From positions 1,550,001-1,614,000 of the forward strand of contig NZ_AP023055.1 in assembly GCF_019703835.1 (NCBI RefSeq): a DNA stretch of 64,000 nucleotides, given 5' to 3'. Positions 51,691-61,232 of this stretch are shown piece after piece. The notes below the pieces were generated by a model. It was not told the origin of the DNA. It saw nothing but the letters and a program-made list of their open reading frames with translations, and did no database searches. A program made the position numbers and the translations under genes. The DNA is from Thaumasiovibrio subtropicus. GTDB lineage: Bacteria; Pseudomonadota; Gammaproteobacteria; Enterobacterales; Vibrionaceae. Every line of letters starts with the position of its first letter. Positions within the stretch are counted from its first letter, which is position 1.

Positions 51691-54127
51691 ACTCATCTTG
51701 ATGTCGATTCAATTGGGATTCAAATTGACGTAACAGATCATCGACTTGGGTTGTCTGAAAAGGTTTCACAAGTACCGCTTCACATCCCGCATTCAACAAA
51801 CGCTGCTCCATATTATGTTGCGCATCCGATGTGTATCCGATGATCAATACGTCTCGCATGTGGCTATCCAGCTTTCGAATCCGTTCTACAATGCGCTTAC
51901 CTTGTGTATCGCTAAGATGACTATCGACAATCACTAACGAAAATGGATAGGTATAAATGAGGTTCATTGCTTCTTCGCCAGTAGAGGCAATAACGGCTCG
52001 AAACCCTCTCGCCTCGAGTAACTCCGCCATCACTTCCGCATTGACGCGATCGCTTTCAACAATCAGTAAACTCTTACCTTGGGCGTTGAAGCCCCTGACT
52101 TCTTTCATCTCGGACTCAGCCGCTAATTTGGGTTCAACCGGCTCTACCGCGAGTTCCACGGTAAACACCGTCCCTTCTTCAAGCGCAGAGCTCACTTGAA
52201 TATTTCCTTTCAAGAGGCGCGTCAACGCCTTCACTATCGCTAAACCTAGGCCAAGGTCTTTTTGCTGTGCGCCCAAGCTTTCTGCACCGTCGTCGTTCAT
52301 TAAGGCGTTAAGATAAAAACTGTTCATCCCTTCTCCTGTGTCCGTCACGACAAATCGCAGGTAATGCCCATCATCCTTTGATACTTCATCGACAACCACG
52401 GAGATACTGCCATCTTGTGTAAACTTGGTTGCATTACTGATGATGTTCAAAACCACTTGGTTAACCCGAATTTTATCAGAGACATAATGCGCATCAGGGG
52501 GTAGATAGCTATCAAACTGCGCCCTCAAACCTTTTCGTCGACACAACAAGTTCAAGTTATATTCAATGAAATTAGTCACTTCCCTGGCAGCAAACTCTTC
52601 TAAAAACACATTCAGGCTTTCATCTTCAATTTTGGCGTAATCAATTACTTGATTTAAAACAGATGTCATGTGGTTAACGGAGTCATAGAGGTTATCGACA
52701 TACTGCTCTTGACGGTCTGATAGGGATGTTGTTTTAAGCAATTGGACAATACCTAATACCCCGTTCATTGGCGTACGAATTTCATGGCTAATGCCAGCAA
52801 GAAACGTTGATTTTGCTTCACTGGCTTCATTGGCTTTCGCTAACGCTTCCTCGAGCTGTTGTTGGACTTCTTTTTGCGCGGAGATATCTCGCTCCACCGC
52901 GATAAAACTATCGAGCTCTCCCTCCGCATTCAGCACAGGAGAGACTTCAATTTCAATCCAGTACGCCTCGCCAGATTTACTGTAATTAAGCAGTTCAGCA
53001 CGAATAGATTCACGACGAGCAATGGCTTGTCGAATTCGATCGACCTCTCGATAGTCAGTATCACGGCCTTGTAAAATACTCCCTGGCTTTTTACCGAGTA
53101 CTTCATCAACCTGATACCCAGTCAAACTAACAAAAGACGCATTTGCCCATGAGAGATGCCCCTCTTTGTCCGTCACAATGACAGTATCTTTGGCATGACG
53201 AGCAACATTGGCTAGCATCGTCAACTCGACCTCCTGAGACGCCAGTTGACTTGATGTTTCAGACAGTGCCGATTCAGAGCGCGCAAGTTCCGCAAATGGG
53301 CGGATCACCCAACGCTGTCCCATCCAAAAAATCATCGCGGCAGAAATCAAGATGGCGACCAGCAGTGCGAACGTTAATGAGGAGATCAGCCCATCGGATT
53401 GCGCTTGCAATACCGCCTTATCAATGCCGTAAATCAGTGTGACCTTGCCGTTTGAAAGCACCAATTGATGGTAATCCCAGTCTGGATGATCACTTCTCAC
53501 CGCATACTCAGATTGGTTTTGAGGTGCGCCTTCCACCGAGCGCGTTTCCTTCTCAGTAACAAAACGGAAGACACTTTCTGCGTCAAAGACTTGTCTGGTC
53601 AGCACGACACCTTCGACGTAATTGTTATATTCGACGCCATAGAAAAAATAGAGATACTGTCGCCCCTGCTGTTCCCAAAGTAATGCCGCTTCACGCTTTT
53701 GTTGGCCGAGTATTGCTTGAACTTCCGAGAGAAATGCCTCTTCAGACAGATCCAACTGATACTCTGAAAAAACGATTTCTTCCGCAACATTCACGTAGGC
53801 AAGATCAGGGCGACGGGCAAACACAGAAGATTGATCGAAGAAATCTTTTACCCGCCGCTCTTCCACCATACTCCCCATCACAAGGTTGGCAGAGATATCA
53901 CTGGACGCAACGAGTCTCGCAAACTCCCGGCTATCACTCACATGACTTTCCATCAATGAGCGAACGGCGCTGACTTCCATATCAATCGACTCTTCTTGGA
54001 ACCTTTCAATCGAAAATCCACTTTGAAAGCGAATAACATTAAGCCCAACAAGCATTAATACAGCCGCATTAAAAACCAAGAGTCCGAAGAATAGCTGCTT
54101 GGCTGTGAGACGATTCAGCCATTGCAT
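51689..54127 (-). CDS. PAS-containing hybrid sensor histidine kinase
   Basis: 812 residues. A membrane helix at about 11-31, a periplasmic domain of about 215 residues, a second helix (LTFALLVAILISAAMIFWM), a PAS domain at about 305-410 (TVIVTDKEGHLSWANASF), HisKA with SHEIRTPMNG (His about 447), HATPase (NIISNATKFT, GLGLAIVKAL) and a C-terminal receiver (LVIVDSHLSD, Asp about 732; LVKPF). The gene starts 2 bases after the stop of a periplasmic binding-protein gene, so the binding protein probably delivers the signal, as LuxP does to LuxQ. There is no Hpt domain; the partner response regulator is elsewhere. GAGGATAAGG precedes the ATG. Confidence 0.92.
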   Translation of the reverse strand: MQWLNRLTAKQLFFGLLVFNAAVLMLVGLNVIRFQSGFSIERFQEESIDMEVSAVRSLMESHVSDSREFARLVASSDISANLVMGSMVEERRVKDFFDQSSVFARRPDLAYVNVAEEIVFSEYQLDLSEEAFLSEVQAILGQQKREAALLWEQQGRQYLYFFYGVEYNNYVEGVVLTRQVFDAESVFRFVTEKETRSVEGAPQNQSEYAVRSDHPDWDYHQLVLSNGKVTLIYGIDKAVLQAQSDGLISSLTFALLVAILISAAMIFWMGQRWVIRPFAELARSESALSETSSQLASQEVELTMLANVARHAKDTVIVTDKEGHLSWANASFVSLTGYQVDEVLGKKPGSILQGRDTDYREVDRIRQAIARRESIRAELLNYSKSGEAYWIEIEVSPVLNAEGELDSFIAVERDISAQKEVQQQLEEALAKANEASEAKSTFLAGISHEIRTPMNGVLGIVQLLKTTSLSDRQEQYVDNLYDSVNHMTSVLNQVIDYAKIEDESLNVFLEEFAAREVTNFIEYNLNLLCRRKGLRAQFDSYLPPDAHYVSDKIRVNQVVLNIISNATKFTQDGSISVVVDEVSKDDGHYLRFVVTDTGEGMNSFYLNALMNDDGAESLGAQQKDLGLGLAIVKALTRLLKGNIQVSSALEEGTVFTVELAVEPVEPKLAAESEMKEVRGFNAQGKSLLIVESDRVNAEVMAELLEARGFRAVIASTGEEAMNLIYTYPFSLVIVDSHLSDTQGKRIVERIRKLDSHMRDVLIIGYTSDAQHNMEQRLLNAGCEAVLVKPFQTTQVDDLLRQFESQLNRHQDE

Positions 54128-54129
54128 CC

Positions 54130-55344
54130 TTATTTATCCTCAATTAAACGAATTTCACCCTTGGGACCCAGCGATGCCATACAAAGGTCGTCGACACCCA
54201 ACGCTTCATGGGCGTCGGGGTTTTGTTCAGAATAAGCAGTAAAAGGAGTACGATAGGTTTTAATTAGCCCGTCTATAGGATCGGTCAGCGCCTCCATACT
54301 TAGGCGTACGCGTCGACGATCGACGTCAATATCACCGGAGAGATCGGCCTGCGCCACTGCCGAAATGAAGACTTTGCCAAGATCATACCCGTGAATAAAC
54401 CCGGTAGGTGCATCCAATGATGCGGGGTCAGAGGTAACTTCATCAAATAGGGTCACCGCGCGTGAATACACTTGACGAGAAAGCGCTGACTGCGACTCAC
54501 TCAAAAAAGAGAAACAGGTTTGTATGAAGTGAAGCGTTAACGACTCACTGTTCACGGTCTGGGCGATACCTGACATATCTCCGCCAGTGATCCCCCAATG
54601 GCTAATGATCGGTACGCGGCTCTCTACTGGTAATGACGCGACAGCATTAATAATTCGGCTTCCTTCCATCGCATTCGCCACCATTATGATGCAATCTGCC
54701 TGCTTATCTAACAGTGTATTTACGCGTGTTCGAGCAGCAGCATCATTGATCCCCCAGTTGAACCAAGCCACCTCGGGCGTACCATGGCCAGCACTCAGTA
54801 ACGCCTTAGAAATATTTAACTGATTAGACTGCCCCCAAGGCGTCTCTTCCAATAATAAGGCTGGCTTTTTACACTGCGCATCGCCCAGCGCGGCTTTCGC
54901 CAAACGCTCACCCGCTTTTCGATCGTCAACGGAAAGGCGAAATACCCAATTTTCCTCTGAAGGGTAGCGTGTTATTGGTCCACCTGCCGCCCAAGGCACT
55001 AAGGTTAAGATTTCGGCTTGGTTGATAAAATCTCGGTACTTAATCAACGGCGGCGAGTGAAGTCCGCCCACATAGGCAAGCGCATTCTTATCTTTATCAT
55101 ACAAATTCATATGGTGCTTGCTGCGCGCACTGTTTCCACGGTGGTCGAGGGTCACAAACTCAAACTTATCACCATTTATCTGATTATTGACCTCATCGAA
55201 TGCCACCCGCATCCCATACTCTATTGCCAACGCTGACTCACTATGACCAGTACGATCCGCATCTAAATAGAGAGTGTACGTCTTTGCTTGTACTCCACCC
55301 ATAACACACAATAAACCAATCAACCACGCCGCGTTTAAGCGCAA
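54130..55344 (-). CDS. Periplasmic type 1 binding protein (LivJ-like), partner of the hybrid kinase
   Basis: About 404 residues. A signal peptide ends GGVQA, followed by a branched-chain amino-acid-binding-type fold (TYTLYLDADRTGHSESALAIEYGMRVAFDEVN, DHRGNS, AYVGGLHSPP, VPIISHWGITGGD). TTG at 55344 is the likely start: AGAGG is seven bases upstream, it follows the preceding stop by about ten bases and it yields a compact signal peptide; ATG codons at 55371 and 55389 overlap the upstream gene. No permease or ATPase is nearby, and the hybrid kinase follows directly, so this is probably a sensory receptor and not a transporter part. Ligand unknown. Confidence 0.87.
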   Translation of the reverse strand: MRLNAAWLIGLLCVMGGVQAKTYTLYLDADRTGHSESALAIEYGMRVAFDEVNNQINGDKFEFVTLDHRGNSARSKHHMNLYDKDKNALAYVGGLHSPPLIKYRDFINQAEILTLVPWAAGGPITRYPSEENWVFRLSVDDRKAGERLAKAALGDAQCKKPALLLEETPWGQSNQLNISKALLSAGHGTPEVAWFNWGINDAAARTRVNTLLDKQADCIIMVANAMEGSRIINAVASLPVESRVPIISHWGITGGDMSGIAQTVNSESLTLHFIQTCFSFLSESQSALSRQVYSRAVTLFDEVTSDPASLDAPTGFIHGYDLGKVFISAVAQADLSGDIDVDRRRVRLSMEALTDPIDGLIKTYRTPFTAYSEQNPDAHEALGVDDLCMASLGPKGEIRLIEDK

Positions 55345-55354
55345 GTCCACGCCT

Positions 55355-55942
55355 CTAGAACAGAACATCATATCGCATCCCCAAACCATAGAACTGCCAA
55401 TCTTTCGTTACGTTGACCATAAACCCCGCCGAAAATGTGCGATTAAAATGGCGAAAAAGGGTGACATCCGCTTGAGAATAGGTGTCGTCATCCACAGAAA
55501 CCCCGCCAAGCGTTGCTTTTAAATCGAGCTCAGGGCCAAATGCGGCCCACACACCTATTTTCGCGCTCGCGCCCACCTCTCGGTCACCGACATTAGCATC
55601 AACGACCACCGCGCTAGCTTCAGCAACCAAGTCTGTACTCAAGCCCAATGCGTAATACGTGCCCACGCCAATATTGAGATAGTTTCTCGTCAACTGGGTT
55701 GTTGTGTCATCAAAGTAGCTATGGCGACCATTCACGGTCATGTAATAGCGCTCTATCAAATGGCTATAGCCCTCAACGGCAACAAAACTGGGATCAGAGA
55801 CATTAAGGCTATCTTTGTAATCCGATGTGCCCGCAAACAGAGCGATAGAATTGAAATTAGGATGATCGCGATAATCGCGGATAGGTTCTTCAGCCACCGA
55901 CGGGATACTAAAGAAGAGCAACAGCAGAAACAGTATTCTCAT
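55355..55942 (-). CDS. Small outer-membrane beta-barrel protein in the sensory operon
   Basis: 195 residues. A signal peptide (ILFLLLLFFSIPSVA) is followed by alternating polar/hydrophobic strands with many aromatic residues (NYLNIGVGTYYALGL, GASAKIGVWAAFG) and ends in YDVLF, whose terminal Phe is typical of barrels inserted by the Bam complex. Probably an eight- to ten-stranded barrel. It is first in the operon with the binding protein and kinase and could admit or detect the same ligand. It resembles OmpA-like or YfaZ-type small barrels only in general layout. Confidence 0.8.
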   Translation of the reverse strand: MRILFLLLLFFSIPSVAEEPIRDYRDHPNFNSIALFAGTSDYKDSLNVSDPSFVAVEGYSHLIERYYMTVNGRHSYFDDTTTQLTRNYLNIGVGTYYALGLSTDLVAEASAVVVDANVGDREVGASAKIGVWAAFGPELDLKATLGGVSVDDDTYSQADVTLFRHFNRTFSAGFMVNVTKDWQFYGLGMRYDVLF

Positions 55943-56176
55943 ATAGCCACACCACCGCTTAACTTATCTCATAATGGTATGAATATAGTTGCCTTTCTTC
56001 GAATTCTCCATTAACAATCACCGGCATCACACCCCTTTAGTCTCTGATACACAGTCAACCGTTTACGGGTAAGCAGTCCAAAACCATGAGAGATAGACTT
56101 TCTCACGCTCTCGACTTGAAAAAGGCCCCGAGTTACGTAAACTAGCCCGCCTTTTTGTCTCGCCTAGGAGTAAACA

Positions 56177-57529
56177 ATGTACATTGGATTTGATTATGGC
56201 ACCGCGAATTGTGCGATCGCGACAATGATGAATGGGCAACCTCAATTACTCCCAATCGAGAATGAACAACCCTATATTGCTTCTTCGCTTGCCGCGCCGA
56301 ATCGAGAGTCTGTCAGTGAAGTACTATTTAGGCTTTATGACATTAATCCATTATCTAAGGCAGGAGAGCAATTACTTCGGCGTGCAATAACGTTCAATCG
56401 CGATGAGGGGATCGACATTGATCACCAATCGTTACTGTTCGGAGAAAACGCGCTCAATCACTATCTCGCAGATCCTGAAGAGACCTACTTTGTAAAAAGC
56501 CCAAAGTCCTTTTTAGGTGCGAGTGGATTGCAAGAGAGCCAAATTGCCCTCTTCGAAGATTTAGTCTGCGCGATGATGGCCAACATAAAGCAAAAAGGCG
56601 AAGCGGTTTTACAAAAAGAGATTCGCGATGTTGTTATAGGTCGACCCGTTAATTTCCAAGGTATCGGTGGCGAGAAAGCGAATCATCAGGCCCAGTCTAT
56701 TTTAAACAGCGCGGCAACACGCGCGGGGTTTAAATCGATCGCCTTTCAATACGAACCCGTTGCCGCTGGCATCGAGTTCGAACATCAACTGACAACCAAC
56801 CAACGTGTTTTAGTCGTCGATATTGGCGGAGGAACGACCGACTGCTCGATGATTGAAATGGGTCCCAAATGGCGAGATAAAACCGAACGAAGTGATAGCT
56901 TGCTGGCCCATACAGGGCTCCGCGTAGGTGGCAACGACCTTGACATTGCTACCGCGTACCAAAAAATCATGCCTCTATTTGGAAAAAACCACCGAGATAA
57001 ACGCGGTTTAGCCTTACCTGTTAGTCAATTTTGGAACCCAGTGGCGATTAATAATGTTGTTGCTCAAGGTGACTTCTATGCTCGAACTAACGCGCGGGCA
57101 ATCACCGACATGATCCGCAATGTCGATGACAATAATGAACTTCCTCGACTACTGAATCTTCAGCAACAACGGCTAGGCTATCACGTCGTCCGGGAAGCCG
57201 AACTCATGAAAATCGCATTGAGTGGTGAGCCGTCCATTAAAAAGACAATACACTTCAACGATGAGCAACTGGGTTTAACTTGCACTCAGGACGAGTTCCT
57301 CGCGGCAATTGATGGCAGTATTGACAAGATCATCGCATTAATTGAGGAAGCCGTTAAACAATCAGCGGTCACGCCAGATACGGTGTTCATTACTGGTGGT
57401 AGCGCTCGCTCCCCTCTCTTACGAGCACGGATCGCCAATCAACTCCCTGACGCAAAAATCGTTGGTGGCGATTTCTTCGGGTCTGTCACCGCAGGGCTAG
57501 CGCGTTGGGCTGAACGCTGCTTTAAATAG
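56177..57529 (+). CDS. yegD: Hsp70-like chaperone YegD
   Basis: 450 residues with the actin/Hsp70 ATPase core: phosphate 1 loop IGFDYGTANCAIA at the N terminus, VVIGRPVNFQG, phosphate 2 loop VVDIGGGTTDCSMIE and adenosine motif VFITGGSARSPLL. It lacks the substrate-binding half of DnaK, as YegD does. Role is poorly known; presumably an ATP-driven protein-binding factor. CTAGGAG precedes the ATG. It is monocistronic. Confidence 0.94.
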   Translation: MYIGFDYGTANCAIATMMNGQPQLLPIENEQPYIASSLAAPNRESVSEVLFRLYDINPLSKAGEQLLRRAITFNRDEGIDIDHQSLLFGENALNHYLADPEETYFVKSPKSFLGASGLQESQIALFEDLVCAMMANIKQKGEAVLQKEIRDVVIGRPVNFQGIGGEKANHQAQSILNSAATRAGFKSIAFQYEPVAAGIEFEHQLTTNQRVLVVDIGGGTTDCSMIEMGPKWRDKTERSDSLLAHTGLRVGGNDLDIATAYQKIMPLFGKNHRDKRGLALPVSQFWNPVAINNVVAQGDFYARTNARAITDMIRNVDDNNELPRLLNLQQQRLGYHVVREAELMKIALSGEPSIKKTIHFNDEQLGLTCTQDEFLAAIDGSIDKIIALIEEAVKQSAVTPDTVFITGGSARSPLLRARIANQLPDAKIVGGDFFGSVTAGLARWAERCFK

Positions 57530-57630
57530 ATCACCCGACATTTTGTATCTACGGTTCGGAGTGCTTAATCGCACTCCTGCCTTTCTCATCATTTATGCGA
57601 ACTTTTCATGTCAATTCAGAAGCGGGGAGA

Positions 57631-58638
57631 TTACTCTGTGCTTTCCACTTGCAATGCTTCCGCGACCCAAAGGTCAAACTGTTGCTGATTTGCCACTATC
57701 CAGCCGCGTACATGTCTTTCGATATCCGAAGGTGAATTCTGGCCACGACGCATGATCATGTTCTGCACACTAATGTCATTAATATCAACACTTAGCAACG
57801 AGGCGAGCTTTGCGGCGGCCGGATTCGCACTTGCAAAATCCCGATTCAGTACAATACGCATACTGTTTAACTCGAAGCCATAATTTTTGTTGTTGGGTAA
57901 CGTCGTATCGACGTCAGATCGTGCGCCCGGTAAGGCTGAGTATGGGACTTGCAACCAGATGACATCTTTACCGGGAACTAAGGTGCCACTTACCCAGTAA
58001 GGTGTCCAAGTGTAGTAAAAAATCGGGAAGCCCCTTTTTAGGCGCGTGATTGCTTCTTCCATCTGACGAATGTAGTTCTCTTCATGGTGATCAACCGTCT
58101 CTTGCAATTGATACTCTGTGAGCTGATGTTCAATGACAGCGTTACAGCCCCATTCCACTTCACATCCCATCAAATCAGCAAGACCGTCACCATTAACATC
58201 AAAAAGCGCCGCAATCTTTGGATCAGAAAACTGAGAAAGATTAGTGATGTCATGCTTTAACGCAGTTTTTTTATCGATTAGGTAGCCTTGCGCCGCACCG
58301 GAGACAAACTCCCCCCCACGAAAGAAGTGCTCACTTCCCCCTGCGTTCTCGTATTTGTCACGGTGCAGAGGATCCCAGTTCACCGCCATATAAGTGGCTT
58401 TTCCTTCCGCCACCGCAGCATATACATCATCGTAGCTGCCTACCTGATAAGATTTGACGGTATAACCTAAGGCTTCAAATGCTTTTGATACGATTAAGGT
58501 TTGAAAAATTTCTTGCTCCGAATCGCTGACGATCGGTTGAACAGTGATTCCTTCACCGGGTAAAGAGACCGCGTATGGCGAAGAGTGAAAAAATAACAAT
58601 GCCGATACCCCAAAGCAGAGTCGCACCTTCTTGAACAT
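57631..58638 (-). CDS. Orphan ProX-like glycine betaine-type binding protein
   Basis: About 335 residues. A signal peptide precedes a type 2 periplasmic binding fold of the OpuAC/ProX class: GKATYMAVNWDPLH with an aromatic ligand cage residue, and FPIFYYTWTPYWVSGTL with Trp and Tyr that could form the quaternary-ammonium box. No proV or proW homologue lies next to it, so it either serves a distant transporter or binds a different ligand. GAGGAG precedes the ATG at 58638, which is preferred to a start 15 codons upstream. Confidence 0.87.
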   Translation of the reverse strand: MFKKVRLCFGVSALLFFHSSPYAVSLPGEGITVQPIVSDSEQEIFQTLIVSKAFEALGYTVKSYQVGSYDDVYAAVAEGKATYMAVNWDPLHRDKYENAGGSEHFFRGGEFVSGAAQGYLIDKKTALKHDITNLSQFSDPKIAALFDVNGDGLADLMGCEVEWGCNAVIEHQLTEYQLQETVDHHEENYIRQMEEAITRLKRGFPIFYYTWTPYWVSGTLVPGKDVIWLQVPYSALPGARSDVDTTLPNNKNYGFELNSMRIVLNRDFASANPAAAKLASLLSVDINDISVQNMIMRRGQNSPSDIERHVRGWIVANQQQFDLWVAEALQVESTE

Positions 58639-59311
58639 CTTAAACTCCTCGCAATTCACATCCAAACCAACGCTTACCTTCATTTATCCTGTCTGCTGAA
58701 CCTTGAGCATAGAAGACATCAATGACGTGCACGACCGACTCAATACTCAAGCAATCCCAAGATGCGGGGCTCAGATACGGAATATATCACCACAGATGAC
58801 AGGAAAGCCGAGGTAGAACATTAATTTATCTTTTCTCTGACACAGATTAAGTTGACTCGTTTAACAATAGTCCAAAAAACGAAGTCTGAGGACGGACATT
58901 GAAAAAAAAGCTTATTTTTCAATAAGTCTCCCTATGCAGCCAGACTCGATCGCTTAGTCGTCAAAAAACGGCATCGACTCAGCGCATGCGATATTCAGTG
59001 TCGACACCGATAAGTCAAACCAAACTAAGGAATCACCCCTGACAACTAACCGTACCAATGACGCTTTACAGGCTCGTATCAGAAGTGCCCTAATTGACCG
59101 ATAATCATTCGAAGAATAACTATTTTCATAATGTTAAGTTTGAGTTAAGTATTATCATGCCTAGAATTACAACCTAGGCCACATAAAAATAACTGCAAAC
59201 TATCGATTGTAATGCATATATAGAACGCTATAATGTAACCCGTTAGTAAGAGCACATAACCGCATCACGAACCGGTTAACCATATTTACACGAATAAAAT
59301 GAGGAAAGAGA
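58639..59311. other. Long intergenic region upstream of two divergent genes
   Basis: About 670 bases with no convincing reading frame. A small dyad GCCTAG-N9-CTAGGC lies at 59159-59179, and TATAATGTAACC near 59231 is a likely -10 region for the gene at 59312. A small RNA could be hidden here, but I see no promoter-terminator pair. Confidence 0.4.
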
Positions 59312-59581
59312 GTGAGAGTAATCATTGGCAGCGATGATTTAGCGCTGTTTCTAAGAAAAAACTGTGAAGAGGACATCCAAAATGCCAGCTTTAATCAGTT
59401 CATGGCATCCATGGCAAAACGGTTCCCTCATATGATGGAAGCACAACAAGAAAGGTGGACACTGTGGCAAGATAAATGTTTACCCACTCTACCGCTCTCA
59501 GCTTGGCAATACAGTGTCAATGTAGAATTTGTCAGTACCCTCTATAGCATGGCGCTTCGCGAACTCGCCAGCAATAGCTGA
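59312..59581 (+). CDS. Hypothetical protein, 89 residues
   Basis: A soluble, mostly helical protein starting at GTG, with GAGG seven bases upstream. It has many Met and aromatic residues (FNQFMASMAKRFPHMMEAQ, SAWQYSVNVEFVSTLYSM). I do not recognise a family. It is monocistronic. Confidence 0.65.
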   Translation: MRVIIGSDDLALFLRKNCEEDIQNASFNQFMASMAKRFPHMMEAQQERWTLWQDKCLPTLPLSAWQYSVNVEFVSTLYSMALRELASNS

Positions 59582-59660
59582 GACCCAATATCGTCTCTCT
59601 CAGCCGACCCCGCGGCTAAGAGACTCACTCGTTATTGACCTATAAAAGCGCACAACGGCA

Positions 59661-59870
59661 TTAAGCTGTTGTCATTTTGATCTGATACATCTCTATCGAC
59701 TGCCTAAAAAATGATTTCTCATCATCGTTCTTCATCTTCTCAAGCTCCGCGTGAATGGCTTCATTGCCCGCTTTACCTTGCTTCATCTTCCAAACAACAT
59801 AAGCAGCCTGCTTGTCCAGTTCAATACGGTATTTCTCATCGACACTGAGTGTGCACAGATTCATCATCAA
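59661..59870 (-). CDS. DUF3283-like small protein
   Basis: 69 residues (67 if the third of three successive Met codons is used). IELDKQAAYVVWKMKQGKAGNEA matches the pattern I know for the DUF3283 family, largely confined to Vibrionaceae and relatives; function unknown. AGGA lies just upstream of the Met run. Soluble, helical. Convergent with the preceding gene. Confidence 0.68.
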   Translation of the reverse strand: MMMNLCTLSVDEKYRIELDKQAAYVVWKMKQGKAGNEAIHAELEKMKNDDEKSFFRQSIEMYQIKMTTA

Positions 59871-60056
59871 ATCCTACTTCATTCTAACTCGCTACAGTGT
59901 ACGTTGAGGTCAGATTGAATCCAAGCTGCATGCGTTAATATACTCAAACCACTTCAAGACAACACGCTGTGCATATGACCTTAATTCGCAATCAGTTGCA
60001 GCTAGCAGGCAAAGTTAGGTATAAAGGTCTCCCCCTACAAAATTTAAGGATTTCTC

Positions 60057-60881
60057 ATGCCATTTCAGCACTGTATCGGTTTTGGTGTTGCCGGAAATTT
60101 CGCAGGTCACTTAGAACAAGCAGGTGAAGACAAAGATTTTCAAGCTGTCGAGGTGAAGAGCGCAACCCAGCCCAAAGCGATTTTTCCCTTTTACATTCCC
60201 AATAGCGAAGGGCACTTTCTCAACACTTATCCTTTAAGCTCCGATACCATCATCGCGCCTAACGATGCTGATAACCTGCAAATTGAACCTGAAGTTGTAC
60301 TGAAATGCCAAGTTCATTACAGTGATGGAAAAGTCACAGGACTCACACCCATCGCCTTTGCCGCATACAATGATTGCTCCATTCGTCGCCCTAACGCCAA
60401 CAAGATCAGCGAAAAGAAAAACTGGGGAGCGAACAGCAAAGGAGTTAGCCAGACATTCTTTAACATAGATAACTTAAACCCAGGCGGACTTATTGACCGC
60501 TTCAGAATTGCCAGCTTTCACATTCGTGATAATGTTTGCCACGTTTATGGCGAGGACAGCCCCGTTGTCGGTTATAGCTATTTCCATACAACCTTACTCG
60601 ATTGGATCATTGATAGAATGAACCACCAGCAAGATCAGGGGCCAACAGAAAATATTCAAACCTGGTTGGCGACAGCAGAATACCCAGAACAGGCACTGAT
60701 CAGCATTGGTGCTACGCGTTATACGCCCTATGGCGAGACCCATTTCTTAAAACCGGGCGATACCAGTGTGGTTGTGGTGTACGATAGCCAAGCATTTACC
60801 GCTGAAGAGATAAAGGCACGAGCAAAAACACTAGACCTCAATCACGCGGCTATCTCAGCGCTTGTTCAAACGGTGAAGTAA
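60057..60881 (+). CDS. DUF5718-like protein, possibly of fumarylacetoacetase-like fold
   Basis: 274 residues. IGFGVAGNFAGHLEQAGE, LQIEPEVVLKCQVHY, AYNDCSIRRPNANKISEKKNWG and SIGATRYTPYGE are strongly patterned. I associate them with the uncharacterised DUF5718 family. The IEPE motif and the central GYSYFHTTLLDW region recall metal-binding Glu residues of fumarylacetoacetate hydrolases, but this relation is only a guess. Soluble and cytoplasmic. A hairpin terminator follows. Confidence 0.72.
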   Translation: MPFQHCIGFGVAGNFAGHLEQAGEDKDFQAVEVKSATQPKAIFPFYIPNSEGHFLNTYPLSSDTIIAPNDADNLQIEPEVVLKCQVHYSDGKVTGLTPIAFAAYNDCSIRRPNANKISEKKNWGANSKGVSQTFFNIDNLNPGGLIDRFRIASFHIRDNVCHVYGEDSPVVGYSYFHTTLLDWIIDRMNHQQDQGPTENIQTWLATAEYPEQALISIGATRYTPYGETHFLKPGDTSVVVVYDSQAFTAEEIKARAKTLDLNHAAISALVQTVK

Positions 60882-60888
60882 AAACAGT

Positions 60889-60909
60889 GAAGGGGCATTA
60901 CGCCCCTTC
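60889..60909. terminator. Hairpin terminator between convergent genes
   Basis: GAAGGGGC pairs with GCCCCTTC around a 5-base loop. T-rich sequence follows on the minus strand (ACTGTTTTT), while the plus side reads CCTTTG. It lies between the convergent genes ending at 60881 and 60923. Confidence 0.65.
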
Positions 60910-60922
60910 CCTTTGTTTGCCA

Positions 60923-61129
60923 TTAGTGCAATGTTCTTGTCTGCTCTGATTCCGCGACGTGTATCCCCAATAGGTCAACACCTGCTCTATCAGCCAAATC
61001 ATCCAGTGTTAACTTGAGACTCACAATCAAGTCGATGACATCAATTTCATGCGCTTCTGCGAAACACGCCAGATCTTCATGTAGGTCATTCAAAATGTTC
61101 ACATCAATACGGCGCTTCTGTTCACTCAT
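60923..61129 (-). CDS. Hypothetical acidic protein, about 68 residues
   Basis: A short helical protein with acidic and hydrophobic heptads (VNILNDLHEDLACFAEAHEI, VSLKLTLDDLADRAGV). The ATG at 61129 has GGAA upstream; a TTG at 61168 extends it by 13 residues without a binding site. I do not recognise a family. Confidence 0.58.
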   Translation of the reverse strand: MSEQKRRIDVNILNDLHEDLACFAEAHEIDVIDLIVSLKLTLDDLADRAGVDLLGIHVAESEQTRTLH

Positions 61130-61232
61130 AAGAAATTCCAACTCATTGTTTATCTCTTCTTCTAACAAGACTAGATGAAACTAACGTGAATCACGGTTTT
61201 TTTTCGTTAGAAATCCCTAATGTTGCAACGCA

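Noticed and set aside
51689..55344. LuxPQ quorum-sensing pair
   Set aside because: The kinase has a PAS domain and the binding protein is of LivJ type rather than the LuxP/ribose-binding type, so only the general plan is similar.
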